A DNA stretch of 64,000 nucleotides from Scytonema sp. UIC 10036 (lineage in GTDB: Bacteria; Cyanobacteriota; Cyanobacteriia; Cyanobacteriales; Nostocaceae): the NCBI RefSeq assembly GCF_009725235.1, contig NZ_WJFC01000052.1, positions 1 through 64,000 on the forward strand. Direction: 5' to 3'. Of this stretch, positions 24,465 through 34,796 are shown piece after piece. A program made the position numbers and the translations under genes. Positions within the stretch are counted from its first letter, which is position 1. Each line of letters begins with the position of its first letter. The notes below the pieces were generated by a model. It was not told the DNA's origin and ran no database searches. It saw only the letters and a list, made by a program, of their open reading frames with translations.

Positions 24465-26495
24465 ATGGCTAAACCCCGTCAATCATCCTTTCGGAGAATT
24501 TTAGTGTCAAAAATTTTGCTACTGTCAGTTCCAGTTTTATTGATAGGGGAGATTGTAGCTTATAAAAAGGCACGCTCTAGTCTGCTGGAAACAGCACGGC
24601 AAAATTTAACGGAAAGTGCCATTATTAAGGGCGAGAAGCTTGTAGAAGCGAGTGCTGCTTTAAAAATCAATTTAATCAATGCAAGTCAAACAACGACTGT
24701 GCGATCGGGTTTACCTATAGAAGTGCAGCGATTTCTAACCAAGATTGCGAAACAACTACCAAAACAAATTGATTGCATTCAACTAATCGATCCCCAAAGT
24801 AATGACATCTTAGCTAGTACTTGTGGCATCAAATCATTTGGAGAGGTAAAATTTCCTTTTTCCAGTGAAGGCTTTAATGTGGAGACAGTATTACCAGCAC
24901 AAGTCGGAACAACCGGTCAAAAAGATATACGAAATAACCTGCAACTTATGCTATCAGCGCCCGTGTACGATAGTGAAGACAATATGCGTTATGTATTGAG
25001 ATTTAAATCAGTCCTAATGCAGCAAAGAATAAGCAATAAGTTGGGCTTATTAACCGGGTCTACAGTTATTATTTCTGATGATGGAACAATTCTGGCACAT
25101 CCAATAGCATCGCGAGTAGGAACAAATATAAAACAACACGCTGACGCTTCAAGATTACAAAGCATTGTTAAAAACGCTTTGGCAGGAAGGCAAGATTTTC
25201 TACATTTATTTTTTGAACATGAAGGTGAAGAATTACTGGCAGGATATACAGCTATTCCAAGCCCTCTTACAGAAGGACAAAACAGAAAATGGGTCATAAT
25301 ATCAGTCACTAGTTTAGATGATGCTCTTTACGGGCTTCAAGAAATAAAAATTATTCTTGCCGTTTTAACATTTGGTTTGATTGGAGCAAGTGTATTAGCT
25401 TCACTGTATGTAGCTCGTTATTTAGCCCGTCCTGTAGAAAAATTAAGAGACTATGCTTTAAATCTCCACCTCAACGAATCTACACAACCAGTTCCTCACA
25501 ATTTCCAAATACGTGAATTTAACCAACTAGCTCAAGCGCTGCATCAAATGTTGAACCGCCTTAAAGTTTGGGCAGAAGAGTTGGAATTAGCATGGAAAGA
25601 AGCGAAAGATGCCAATCAAGTGAAAACTCAATTCTTAGCAGCAACATCTCATGAATTAAGAAATCCGCTTAACATCATTATTAATTGTGTTCGCATAGTA
25701 AGAGAAGGGATGTGTGATGACAGAGAAGAAGAACTAGAATTTCTCAAGCGTGCTGATGATACAGCAATTCACTTGTTAGGAATTATTAACGATATTCTGG
25801 ATATTTCCAAAATAGAGGCTGGCAAGCTATCAGTCGTTCTAAAACCTGTGGATTTAACACAGATTTTAAAGGACGTTATCAACATACAATCTGTCAACGT
25901 GCAAAAAAAAGGTTTGCAATTAAATATCCCGCAGCTAGAAGAAGTCATACCAGTCAATGCTGATTCACCAAAGCTAAAACAAGTGCTTATTAATGTTCTT
26001 GGCAATGCTACCAAGTTTACTGAGGAAGGAAGCATTACAATTTCTACAGATATTCAGCATCGTGATGATAAAGCTGAGGTCATTATAAAAGTTAAAGACA
26101 CAGGTATAGGGATCGATCCAACACAACAATCAAAACTCTTTCGTCCCTTTGTCATGGTTGATGATGCCAATGCTCGTAAATTTGGCGGTACGGGATTGGG
26201 TTTGGCAATATCACGAAACTTAATGGAACTTATGGGCGGTACTATTACCCTCGAAAGTCAGGGTAGTAATTTGGGGACAACAGTTACAATCACTTTGCCT
26301 TTAATTGATATTTCTTTGTTAAGTGAATCTGAAGATCGAGCAGGCTCAAAAAATATGACTATTTCCTCTCCAAGTAGACAAGTAACTGCAACGACACAAG
26401 TAGGAGATACAAACCATAAAGGCAACTTCTTACCCTCTAATTTAAATAAAGAAATTAAAATTTCTAAATTTAAAATGCAAGATATGAAATTGTAA
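24465..26495 (+). CDS. Sensor histidine kinase (Cache-HAMP-HisKA-HATPase)
   Basis: A 676-residue membrane kinase. Membrane helices at about 14-34 and 292-315 flank an extracytoplasmic Cache-like sensor, followed by HAMP (about 316-370). The HisKA domain has the phosphorylatable His396 (SHELRNPLN), and the HATPase domain shows the N-box (NVLGNATKFTEEG), G1 (DTGIGID) and G2 (GGTGLGLAIS). It carries no receiver domain, and no response regulator lies next to it, so the partner is unknown. The tail after the kinase (about 50 residues) is low-complexity and polar. Long upstream gap (286 bp). Confidence 0.92.
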   Translation: MAKPRQSSFRRILVSKILLLSVPVLLIGEIVAYKKARSSLLETARQNLTESAIIKGEKLVEASAALKINLINASQTTTVRSGLPIEVQRFLTKIAKQLPKQIDCIQLIDPQSNDILASTCGIKSFGEVKFPFSSEGFNVETVLPAQVGTTGQKDIRNNLQLMLSAPVYDSEDNMRYVLRFKSVLMQQRISNKLGLLTGSTVIISDDGTILAHPIASRVGTNIKQHADASRLQSIVKNALAGRQDFLHLFFEHEGEELLAGYTAIPSPLTEGQNRKWVIISVTSLDDALYGLQEIKIILAVLTFGLIGASVLASLYVARYLARPVEKLRDYALNLHLNESTQPVPHNFQIREFNQLAQALHQMLNRLKVWAEELELAWKEAKDANQVKTQFLAATSHELRNPLNIIINCVRIVREGMCDDREEELEFLKRADDTAIHLLGIINDILDISKIEAGKLSVVLKPVDLTQILKDVINIQSVNVQKKGLQLNIPQLEEVIPVNADSPKLKQVLINVLGNATKFTEEGSITISTDIQHRDDKAEVIIKVKDTGIGIDPTQQSKLFRPFVMVDDANARKFGGTGLGLAISRNLMELMGGTITLESQGSNLGTTVTITLPLIDISLLSESEDRAGSKNMTISSPSRQVTATTQVGDTNHKGNFLPSNLNKEIKISKFKMQDMKL

Positions 26496-26640
26496 TTGGT
26501 TAGTGGATAGTGGATAGTGGTTGGTAGGGGCGCAAGGCTTTGCGCCCGTACAGTAGGTAGGGCTAAAGCTTACCCAACCCTACTAACTAACTACTAACCA
26601 CTAACCACTATCCACTATCCACTAACTACTAACCACCAAT
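26493..26640. repeat. Heptamer STRRs flanking a GC-richer insert
   Basis: TTAGTGGATAG units (26497-26525), a unique stretch (GGGGCGCAAGGCTTTGCGCCCG palindrome near 26527-26548, shown only as its two GGCGCAAGG/CTTTGCGCC arms), then ACTAACCACTAA units up to the end of the Gfo/Idh gene. The repeats provide the last codons and the stop of that gene on the minus strand. Confidence 0.8.
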
Positions 26641-27629
26641 ACAGATTTGCCATCTTGGTTGAGAGATTCTGTCAAAGCAGAAAGAATCTGTACTAATTCT
26701 GTACCAACCCAACCCGATGAAGTTTCTGAGGGAAGATTATTAAGAATACAATTAATAAAGCTATTGCATACGTCCTTTAAAGGTTCTGCTTTTTCGATTT
26801 CCAAGACTTCTTGTCTTTGATTTGTAGGAATAAATTTGTTTTCTCGTTGTTCAAATTCTCCGTATAGCAAGGTTAACGGTGATGCAGGTGACATTTCATC
26901 AAAAATGAGACTACCACGACTGCCCACAATACCCAGCCGTCTTTGTTTGTCAGGGTTTAGCCAGCATAAATGAATATAAACTTGAAAGTTGTTTGGGTAT
27001 GTCAGCGTCACCCACACTAAATCTGATAGCCCTGGTTGTAACCAAACTTTACCCCTAGCCTCAACTTTTATGGGTATTTGATTCAGCCATGTATTAAATA
27101 TCGCAATATCGTGAATGGCTAAGTCCCACAATGCATCAACATCTTGACGGACTGGTCCTAAATGGGTGCGAGCAGCATATCCGTAACGTAAATCACCCAA
27201 TTGTCCTGCTTGAACTACTGCTTTTCCTCTTTTAACGGCTGGATGGAATAAGTAGGTGTGGTCAACCATCAACTGTCGTTTCTGTTGCTCTGCAAGTTGG
27301 CAAAGTTCTCGACATTCACTAGGGTTAAGAGTCAGAGGTTTTTCTGCCAAAACGTGGTAACCCCAACACAAAGCATCAGAAATTAGGGAGTAATGAGTAC
27401 TTGCAGGTGTAGCGATCGCAACTGCTTCTAAACCGTCAACTTGTTGTATTGCTTGCCACTCAGTAGTAAGTAGTACTGTGTCATCTAAATGATATTGCTG
27501 TTTTACCTCTGTCAACCTTTCAGGGCTTGGATCTACGACTGCTGTGACTTTAGCTTGCGGATGTTCGAGAAAATTCCGCAACAAATGTACTCCCCAACGT
27601 CCAACACCGATTACAGCAATTTTAATCAT
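26622..27629 (-). CDS. Gfo/Idh/MocA family oxidoreductase
   Basis: A 335-residue NAD(P)-dependent oxidoreductase with an N-terminal Rossmann motif (VIGVGRWGVHLLRNF), the AEKPLTLNPSECREL segment with the conserved E-K-P, and a C-terminal alpha/beta domain containing DLAIHDIAIFNTWL. Such enzymes act on sugars or sugar nucleotides; the substrate cannot be read here. The C-terminal V-V-S-S and TAG stop are read from the STRR (GGTGGTTAGTAGTTAG), so the natural end may have been reset by repeat DNA. Confidence 0.88.
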   Translation of the reverse strand: MIKIAVIGVGRWGVHLLRNFLEHPQAKVTAVVDPSPERLTEVKQQYHLDDTVLLTTEWQAIQQVDGLEAVAIATPASTHYSLISDALCWGYHVLAEKPLTLNPSECRELCQLAEQQKRQLMVDHTYLFHPAVKRGKAVVQAGQLGDLRYGYAARTHLGPVRQDVDALWDLAIHDIAIFNTWLNQIPIKVEARGKVWLQPGLSDLVWVTLTYPNNFQVYIHLCWLNPDKQRRLGIVGSRGSLIFDEMSPASPLTLLYGEFEQRENKFIPTNQRQEVLEIEKAEPLKDVCNSFINCILNNLPSETSSGWVGTELVQILSALTESLNQDGKSVLVVSS

Positions 27630-27634
27630 TTGTT

Positions 27635-27838
27635 AATAGATAGTAGTTAGTGGTTAATGGTTAGTAGGGGAGCAAGGCATTGCACCCGTACAATGGTTAG
27701 TCATTATGAGTTATTTAATCAATGCTCAGCTCTTAAGAGTCAACTGTCAATGTTTTACAATACTCAATCTCGTCTTCACCACCAACCACTAACCACTAAC
27801 CACCAACCACTAACCACTAACTACTAACCACTAACCAA
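27635..27838. repeat. Heptamer STRR block between two minus-strand genes
   Basis: TTAGTGGTTAATGG units, a palindromic GGGGAGCAAGGCATTGCACC core resembling that at 26527, about 80 bp of unique sequence, and then about eight CCACTAACCACCAA units just downstream of the rnc stop. Confidence 0.8.
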
Positions 27839-28558
27839 TCAAGATTGTTCTTGATTGTTAAGTGCGAGAAAAGCAACTTTTGCGGCTGCTTGTTCTGCTG
27901 CTTTGATTGAACGCCCTTTCCCTTCTCCAAGCTTTTGTCCGTGCAGCCATACTTCTGCAAGAAAACGTTCTTGAATGTGTTGTGGTTGAGTTTTCTCTAC
28001 AACTCGATATTCTGGTAGTACTTTATGCTGGGCTTGCGTCCATTCTTGTAGAGCCGCTTTATAATTTAGTCTGGCGGGGTCGAGACGAATTTCTGTAGTG
28101 AGTTGTTTAAAATGAGGGTCTAGCCAGGGACGGATCAATTCAAGACTTTGAGTACTTAAATACAATGCTCCCAAAACTGCTTCAAAAGCATCTGCCAGTC
28201 GAGATTCTTGACCAATTTTGTCAGCTGTAGCACTTCCAGCGACTAGTAAGTATAACTCCAAACCATACTCTCTTGCTAGTTGGGCAAGAATGCGATCGCT
28301 CACCAATACCGAACGGATTGCTGCAAAATCCCCAACCGAACAATCTGGGTAACTTTCCCACAAGACAACTGCTGCCACCAAACGGACGACAGCATCGCCT
28401 ACAAACTCAAGCTGTTCGTAGTTAGCTGACTCAGAGACTGTAGGATGAGTCAATGCTAAATCCAGCAATTGCCACTTTATAGGAGCTGCTATTGGCAGAC
28501 CTAATTTTTTTACTAAACTTTCTAGCTGCCTTTGACGGCGTGGATAAGCAAGACTCAT
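27839..28558 (-). CDS. rnc: Ribonuclease III
   Basis: A 239-residue double-stranded RNA endonuclease that processes rRNA precursors and other structured RNA. The catalytic signature ANYEQLEFVGDAVVRLVAAV contains the conserved Glu and Asp, and the second acidic cluster is in RLADAFEAVLGALYLS. A C-terminal double-stranded RNA-binding domain follows (NYKAALQEWTQAQ to AAEQAAAKVAF). The start ATG lies exactly at the end of a TGACCAA heptamer array, so the leader RNA is repeat sequence with no Shine-Dalgarno motif. Filamentous cyanobacteria often have more than one RNase III. Confidence 0.93.
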   Translation of the reverse strand: MSLAYPRRQRQLESLVKKLGLPIAAPIKWQLLDLALTHPTVSESANYEQLEFVGDAVVRLVAAVVLWESYPDCSVGDFAAIRSVLVSDRILAQLAREYGLELYLLVAGSATADKIGQESRLADAFEAVLGALYLSTQSLELIRPWLDPHFKQLTTEIRLDPARLNYKAALQEWTQAQHKVLPEYRVVEKTQPQHIQERFLAEVWLHGQKLGEGKGRSIKAAEQAAAKVAFLALNNQEQS

Positions 28559-28650
28559 TGGTCATTGGTCATTGGTCATTGGTCATTGGTCATTGGTCAT
28601 TGGTCATTGGTCATGTACAAATGACAAGCTCACAAATAACAAATGACAAA
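28558..28650. repeat. TCATTGG STRR before rnc
   Basis: Seven or more TCATTGG heptamers (28558-28612) followed by ACAAATGAC units. They form the rnc leader on the minus strand and run up to the 3' end of rnpB. Confidence 0.9.
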
Positions 28651-28655
28651 AATAA

Positions 28656-29114
<459 letters not shown>

Positions 29115-29227
29115 TATAACCAGTGTAATCTTGGATGACTGAGAAAGTATGAATGTTCGACAACATTAAGGATGAAATTCTTAATTTTTTTGCTTTGCTA
29201 GAAGTTTTTTCCAGGTTGTTGCATTTT

Positions 29228-29950
29228 TTACCTTTTTTTATTCCAAGGGAGAGCATAAGTCCAAGGAAGCTTTCTGACTGTAAAGGGACAGTTGACAATA
29301 CACACGGGAGGAAAATCCCTACCTGGGGCAAGACCGACATATTTACTTGCCAGTCTTAGCACCAAATTCAGCGAAAAGTCAAAGTTGCGTTTTCTGTCCA
29401 TGAACTTGCTGAATTCTTTTTTTTGCGCCCTAACAGGGCTTGATTTCCATTTCAGGACATTGGCTATTGATGCTTCGTCTCGTGCTTTATAGATTCTCTT
29501 TTCCATATCGAGTTCGAAGACACTTTCGGATGAAATTTTCTCCTTTAAAGTTGTTTTCGGAACAATTGCACTCGGCACTTGGGGTACGGCTAAGTCACGG
29601 ATTATAGCTGGTTTGTCCACTGGAGTTTCCCGCATTACGCGCCGTGAAACTCCATCAAATTCCATAAATGTACAATTGTCCCAGTCTACGTATATTATGA
29701 TATCCTCAGATTTGTTTTCAATATTAATAGATAAGTCTTTTGGATCTTTTATTGAGTACATTGGTTTCAGCGAGAAAGATACTCCAATTGTGCCTTGAAG
29801 TTCTTGTTCTTTCAGTTGTTCATCTACCTTTGCTTTGTTGAATTCCAGCTTTATTTGGTCATCAATAGAGTCAACCATTTGGTTGAAAGTGTAAGTGATG
29901 CCAATGACATAAAGTGTTAAAACCAGTAAATTTGAATCACCATCTCTCAT
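29228..29950 (-). CDS. Hypothetical protein with N-terminal membrane segment
   Basis: A 240-residue protein that I do not recognise. A short hydrophobic segment at about 8-22 (LLVLTLYVIGITYTF) is followed by a charged helical linker (DQIKLEFNKAKVDEQLKEQEL) and a beta-rich soluble region (DLSINIENKSEDIIIYVDWDNC). It precedes rnpB by about 110 bp and follows corA by about 43 bp on the same strand, so it may be co-transcribed with corA. Confidence 0.6.
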   Translation of the reverse strand: MRDGDSNLLVLTLYVIGITYTFNQMVDSIDDQIKLEFNKAKVDEQLKEQELQGTIGVSFSLKPMYSIKDPKDLSINIENKSEDIIIYVDWDNCTFMEFDGVSRRVMRETPVDKPAIIRDLAVPQVPSAIVPKTTLKEKISSESVFELDMEKRIYKARDEASIANVLKWKSSPVRAQKKEFSKFMDRKRNFDFSLNLVLRLASKYVGLAPGRDFPPVCIVNCPFTVRKLPWTYALPWNKKR

Positions 29951-29992
29951 ATTTTCTATATAGCCTCCTGTACTACTGAAAGAATATTAAAC

Positions 29993-31234
29993 TCACTTGT
30001 TGGAATCACTATTAACTTTTGAGAAGTTTTGGAACCAGCCTTTCCGCCAAAAAATGACAACCATAGTAATTGCGATCGCTCCCATAACACCCAAACAAAG
30101 AAAGTAGCCCCAGTACCAATTGAGTTCGGGCATATTGTACGGGGATTTTTCTGTATTAAAGTTCATACCATAAATTCCGACAATAAAGGTGAGTGGAATA
30201 AAAATTGATGACATAACGGTCAAAAACTTCATCACCTCATTCATCCTGTTACTCACCGCCGAAAGATAAACATCCATTAACCCAGATGTCAGTTCCCGAT
30301 AAGTCTCGATCGTATCGATGACTTGTATTGTGTGGTCATAACAGTCTCGCAGGTAGATTCGCACCTCATCCCGAATTAATTCATTGCCATCCCGAATCAG
30401 TGAATTGATGGCATCCCGTTGAGGCCATATATAACGGCGTAATTGCAATAATTCTCTTCTGACTTCATAAATTTTTTGTAGTGTTTGTTGGGTGGGGTTC
30501 TCAATGACTTCGTTTTCTAACTCTTCAATGCGATCGCCAAACCGTTCTAAAACTGGAAAAAAACCGTCTACAATTGCATCTAACAGAGTATAAGCCAGAT
30601 AATCAGCCCTACGCTTCCGAATAATACCTTTATTATTGCAAATTCTTGCTCTCACACCCTCCAAACAATCATATTCTGGTTCTTCTTGTACCGAAAGCAA
30701 GTAATTTTCCCCCAATACCAGACTCACTTGCTCGCTGTGAAAGCCTTGGTCTGTGCCTTTTGGTACGACCATTCGGCAAATAATAACCAATTGAGCTTCA
30801 TATTCCTCTATTTTTGGGCGTTCTGCCACATTGACTATATCTTCTAACACCAGAGGATGCAAACCAAACACCTTACCCAAGCGTCGCAAAACGTCTTCAT
30901 CTCCAAGACCTTGTACCTCCACCCAGGAAATAGATCGTGTATCTAAGTAGACAGCGCACTCTTCTGGAGTTGCTATTTCCTTACGAATAATATTGACAGC
31001 GTTATAGTCAATTAACGATATCTTTGGCGGTGGAGAACCTGGAGGAATATAAAGAAATCCAGGTATAGTGCCCGGTTGGTGATAATATCTCTCTATAGGA
31101 GATTGACTAACCTCTTGAAAAGAGGCACGGTTCTTTTTTGCCGTTGTACGCCGTTGGCGAACTTTTCCTGCCATTTTAGGAGATTGACGAACTTTTTTTG
31201 CCATTTTAGAAGATCGACGCACTTTCTTCGGCAT
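29993..31234 (-). CDS. corA: CorA family magnesium/cobalt transporter
   Basis: A protein of about 413 residues with the CorA signature YGMNF following the first of two C-terminal membrane helices (TVMSSIFIPLTFIVGIYGMNF, then GYFLCLGVMGAIAITMVVIF). The long helical cytoplasmic funnel precedes it. CorA forms a pentameric divalent-cation channel. I prefer ATG 31234 (MPKKVRRS) to an upstream in-frame TTG. The first 35 residues contain three similar basic units (KKVRRSSKMA, KKVRQSPKMA, GKVRQRRTTA), an unusual cationic tail for the family. Confidence 0.9.
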   Translation of the reverse strand: MPKKVRRSSKMAKKVRQSPKMAGKVRQRRTTAKKNRASFQEVSQSPIERYYHQPGTIPGFLYIPPGSPPPKISLIDYNAVNIIRKEIATPEECAVYLDTRSISWVEVQGLGDEDVLRRLGKVFGLHPLVLEDIVNVAERPKIEEYEAQLVIICRMVVPKGTDQGFHSEQVSLVLGENYLLSVQEEPEYDCLEGVRARICNNKGIIRKRRADYLAYTLLDAIVDGFFPVLERFGDRIEELENEVIENPTQQTLQKIYEVRRELLQLRRYIWPQRDAINSLIRDGNELIRDEVRIYLRDCYDHTIQVIDTIETYRELTSGLMDVYLSAVSNRMNEVMKFLTVMSSIFIPLTFIVGIYGMNFNTEKSPYNMPELNWYWGYFLCLGVMGAIAITMVVIFWRKGWFQNFSKVNSDSNK

Positions 31235-31410
31235 GAATATTTTTGACTCGTCACTAGTATGAAAAAACAGGTTGCTGCGATCGGACAACCTGCTTTAGGA
31301 ATATTTATATAAATTAACGAATATTTATAATTGGCGTTTCATTGACTGTAGAATTTGCAATTTCTATCATTTGTGATGGGCAAAGGAAAATTTAACAATT
31401 TAATTTTCTG

Positions 31411-33264
31411 TCATTGAGAATAAATGAGAGCACTGTAAGGAGCAAGAGCAAAACCCGCACTGTATGCCATTCCATCTTTAGGAGAAAATTCGCCACTAAC
31501 AGCGTGTCCGCCAAAATTACTGAAATCGTTGCTGTACCCATTCCAATCGCTTGAGAAGCGACACCACCAAGTACCCAAACGAGGTAACCCCACTCGGTAA
31601 GAATCCCAATAGCGGTTGGAGAAATTCAAAATGACAATAATGTCATCACCAGCACCACCTCGATCCCAACGATGGTAAGCTATTACTTTATTCAAGTTAT
31701 CGACCACATGGCAGTTGATATGCTGTCCTCTCAAACCGCGAGTATTATTATCCCAGTTGCGGCGCAATTGACAAAGGCGTTGGTAAAGGTCGTGAATACC
31801 AGCAAAGCGCTGCAATCTATCCCAGTCCAAAGGATCGTCATCACGAAAATGATCCACTTCTAGAAACTCTTGACCTTGCCAAATCATAGGAATTCCTGGT
31901 GCAGTGAGAACAATTGCAGCCCCCAAAGTTGACCGCTTTTTAGCAACCCATGATTCGGGGTTATTGGGGTCTATCTGTCTGTTGACTCGAGTTTTTCCAT
32001 TAGCAGTTTCATCATGGGATTCTGTATAAACCACTCGCTTAAAAGCATCGCCATTGAAACGACCGTAAAGCGCATTGGCAACCTCATTCATGTTCCGATA
32101 CTCATCCAAAGGATTTTCCAATTCGTGTCGGACATTGTGAATAAACCAGTGCCATTCAGCACTCATTCCTGCACCCCCTTCAGGGGTCGGTTTAGTTAAC
32201 CACCCATCGTTATGCCAGTCTTCAGCAACCAAAATTTTGTGTCTGGGGTACTTGAAAAAGTAGTTGATCTCATCGCTAATCCAACGCAGCAGATTAAAAC
32301 CATCATTGTTCCACCCTTTCCCATTATCAAATCCCCAAATGTTACTGGTGCTATCTATCCTCAACCCATCACAGTGGCACTCCCCCAGCCAGAACATGGC
32401 ATTATCTCTAAGGAACTGACGCACCTCCGGTCTGCCATAATCGGGTTTAGTATTTCCCCAAGGCGTTATGGCACGTCCATCGTTGTAAAAATAAACTCCA
32501 CCCCAGTCATCTAAACTCCATCCATCAAAGCGCCACAATCCATCTTGTAAATCGCTCGGTCCAAAATGATTGTATACACAGTCAAGGATGATACCAATAC
32601 CATAATTGTGAGCCGCATTCACAAAATTTTTAAAGTCATCTAATTGACCGTAGGTAGACTCTAGAGCAAATGGAAAAGCAGTATTATATCCCCAGGAAAA
32701 ATTGGCTGCAAATTCACCTGTGGGCATAATGTTAATGCAATTAATTCCAAGATCTCGCAAATAAGGCAATCTCTCAATCGCCTTATTTAGATTTCCTGGT
32801 TCTCCATGAGGCGTATCGTTAAATGTACCCAAGTGCAACTCATAGATAATTAGGGAGTTGAAATCGGGCATCTGAAAATTATCATCAGTCCATTCAAAAT
32901 CAGATCGGCTGACAATTGCTTTACCAACTGAATTCGTTAGATTTTTGGCATAAGGATCTATTTTCCACAGAACTTGTCCTGAATCTCGATTAACGATGCG
33001 ATATCTATAAAGTTGTCCCGGTTTAATATCTTCCACATCACCTGACCAGTAACCATTGTTTTCAGAAGCTAGTTCTATAAGTTTTTGTGGTTTATCCTTA
33101 TCCTGATTTTCCTGTTCATATAAGGCAACATGGACTGTTTTGGCAAATGGTGCCCACACTCTAAAAGCCGTACCGCGATCGTAAACAATACTACCCATTC
33201 CTGGTTGTTTGCTGCTTACAGGAGTTTCTGTGACATTTGAAGTTGGTTGTGTAGTGGAAACCAT
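31411..33264 (-). CDS. GH13 alpha-glucan enzyme (branching-enzyme/alpha-amylase type)
   Basis: A 617-residue enzyme with an N-terminal CBM48-like beta domain (GTAFRVWAPFAKTVHVALYE) followed by a GH13 barrel. The catalytic triad is visible: nucleophile D304 (GLRIDSTSN), acid/base E348 (VAEDW) and D418 (ESHDE), with region I at DCVYNHFGP. The C-terminal part is a beta-sandwich (VILNFSNRYWDSYRVGLP). It acts on alpha-1,4/1,6 glucans such as glycogen; I cannot separate branching from hydrolytic activity. It is shorter than canonical GlgB (about 730 residues). Monocistronic. Confidence 0.85.
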   Translation of the reverse strand: MVSTTQPTSNVTETPVSSKQPGMGSIVYDRGTAFRVWAPFAKTVHVALYEQENQDKDKPQKLIELASENNGYWSGDVEDIKPGQLYRYRIVNRDSGQVLWKIDPYAKNLTNSVGKAIVSRSDFEWTDDNFQMPDFNSLIIYELHLGTFNDTPHGEPGNLNKAIERLPYLRDLGINCINIMPTGEFAANFSWGYNTAFPFALESTYGQLDDFKNFVNAAHNYGIGIILDCVYNHFGPSDLQDGLWRFDGWSLDDWGGVYFYNDGRAITPWGNTKPDYGRPEVRQFLRDNAMFWLGECHCDGLRIDSTSNIWGFDNGKGWNNDGFNLLRWISDEINYFFKYPRHKILVAEDWHNDGWLTKPTPEGGAGMSAEWHWFIHNVRHELENPLDEYRNMNEVANALYGRFNGDAFKRVVYTESHDETANGKTRVNRQIDPNNPESWVAKKRSTLGAAIVLTAPGIPMIWQGQEFLEVDHFRDDDPLDWDRLQRFAGIHDLYQRLCQLRRNWDNNTRGLRGQHINCHVVDNLNKVIAYHRWDRGGAGDDIIVILNFSNRYWDSYRVGLPRLGTWWCRFSSDWNGYSNDFSNFGGHAVSGEFSPKDGMAYSAGFALAPYSALIYSQ

Positions 33265-33932
33265 AAAATTGAGTCCTTGGAACTAATTTTGCAATCTGAA
33301 TACAGGGCTAACCTTGTAAAAAAAATAAATTAACTCGGCACATAACTAAGAATTACTGGTTCGTAGTAGCACTTTAGCGCATGCATCGCAACTACAAACT
33401 CAATCACTTAATTTGACATTTCTTTACATCTTTGGATTTTTTGGCTGACACATTTATTAATAAGTGTCAACACAACCAACTTATGCACTTGTATATATGG
33501 AAAATTGCAGGAAATATCTTTTATGGTAAACCCAATTTCAGCAAAAACAGGGCTTACGCAAGCTCAACTTATTTTCTAAGGTTCTACAAGTTGTAGATCC
33601 CCCCAACCCTCTTAATAAGGGGGCTATGGGTAAATGCTCTGAAAAAGAGGGCTATGGGTAAGCCGTAAAAAAGCGCGACGTACAAGGAAAATTTTAGAGT
33701 TTTTCCAAACAACGATCTGTTTGTAAACTATATTAGTCATGAAAAATTATCTATAAAGAAAAAATTAAACTATTGCAGGATGTGCGATCGCATCCAATTG
33801 TAAAAATCTATCTTTAGTAGGAAATATTTAAATCTTAAAAGATATAAAGTATCCAGCCGATTTATAAAAATTCTCAACTGCCACGATGCCAAAATGTCTT
33901 GAACAGAACCTTACAAATCAACAAATATTTCG
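33265..33932. other. 668-bp gene-free stretch
   Basis: AT-rich with no convincing reading frame or RNA gene. It includes the 41-bp palindromic repeat at 33359 and a repeat-like region at 33545-33665 with two GGGCTATGGGTAA units. Confidence 0.6.
33359..33399 (-). repeat. 41-bp palindromic dispersed repeat, copy A
   Basis: GTTCGTAGTAGCACTTTAGC... to ...GCAACTACAAAC. It is the reverse complement of copy B at 43484-43524 with three mismatches, and its ends (GTTCGTAGT/ACTACAAAC) pair to form a hairpin. Confidence 0.85.
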
Positions 33933-34310
33933 CTATTCACTTGCTCCCAACGTTAGTACTTCCAAAATTTCATCCACTACTAACCGTTTTGTTCTCAGCC
34001 ACTGCAGACCCATCAGAGTTTCTGAAACTTCTCGTCCAACGTGAACTGGAATAACATACTCAACTCCATCTAGTATGACTTTGCCCTCATAGAGAGCAAA
34101 CGTGCTTTCACCTTGTGCTGTTCGCATAGTGCGATTGAGTTCAATAGAAACCCATCCTAAGGCATCAACATTTTGCTCGTTAATCGCCAACCAACCTGTT
34201 GTGAATCCGGTATCTAGAAGCGCATCAACTGGAAATACTTCCCTATTAGCTGCAATCAAATCTATTTCAAACAATAACTCTCCTATGTCACCAAATTTAC
34301 CTACAATCAT
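33933..34310 (-). CDS. Retropepsin-like aspartyl protease family protein (clan AA)
   Basis: A 125-residue protein with the single-domain aspartyl protease motif ALLDTGFTTGWLAI (catalytic D-T-G at about 33-35) and a second conserved hydrophobic-hydrophobic-Gly motif (ETLMGLQWL). Such small proteins would dimerise to make an active site. The substrate is unknown. Its start codon overlaps the stop of the upstream 105-residue gene in an ATGA junction, showing that the two are translated as a unit. Confidence 0.8.
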   Translation of the reverse strand: MIVGKFGDIGELLFEIDLIAANREVFPVDALLDTGFTTGWLAINEQNVDALGWVSIELNRTMRTAQGESTFALYEGKVILDGVEYVIPVHVGREVSETLMGLQWLRTKRLVVDEILEVLTLGASE

Positions 34311-34624
34311 ATCATTCCGCAGGCTCCGGTCTCATTAATGCGGAAGATCACAAGAGTACCTCTTGAGTATTTTTGACGAGCTTTGTGTATGGCAACATCT
34401 TCATTTAGATCGATAAAATACTCACTGCTATCTGGCTCAATAATCATAAACCAGTTGTAATGGTTCGCTATTAATTCATCACGGACTCTTTCAAAGACTG
34501 GGCGACAATGTTGATAGCGCTCTTTTCGTTCAGTTTCTCGTCTTGCTAGTTCTTCAGGTGGTATCGTATGTTCAGGGAATATCCTACCTCTGCGTATCGG
34601 GTGTTTTGTTGGTTGCTGGGTCAT
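34307..34624 (-). CDS. Partner protein of the aspartyl protease, unknown function
   Basis: A 105-residue soluble protein (basic N-terminus, IPPEELARRETERKERYQHC helix, then NWFMIIEPDSSEYFIDLNED). I do not recognise a named domain. Its 4-base overlap with the protease gene and the shared strand make a two-gene operon. This arrangement resembles toxin-antitoxin or processing pairs, but nothing in the sequence proves that. Confidence 0.65.
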   Translation of the reverse strand: MTQQPTKHPIRRGRIFPEHTIPPEELARRETERKERYQHCRPVFERVRDELIANHYNWFMIIEPDSSEYFIDLNEDVAIHKARQKYSRGTLVIFRINETGACGMI

Positions 34625-34796
34625 AATAGTTTTTGATGATTCTAAATTTTTTAGGGTTCGGGCATCGCTCTGCTACATGGGTGTGCTCCATTTTAGCAAA
34701 TAATTTCGTAAATTAACTTGGAGAAATTCGTAGAGATTTTGAGGTAATTCTCCGTTAAATGTCAAAAATGCCAGAGCTTTCTTTCATTTAAAGCAA

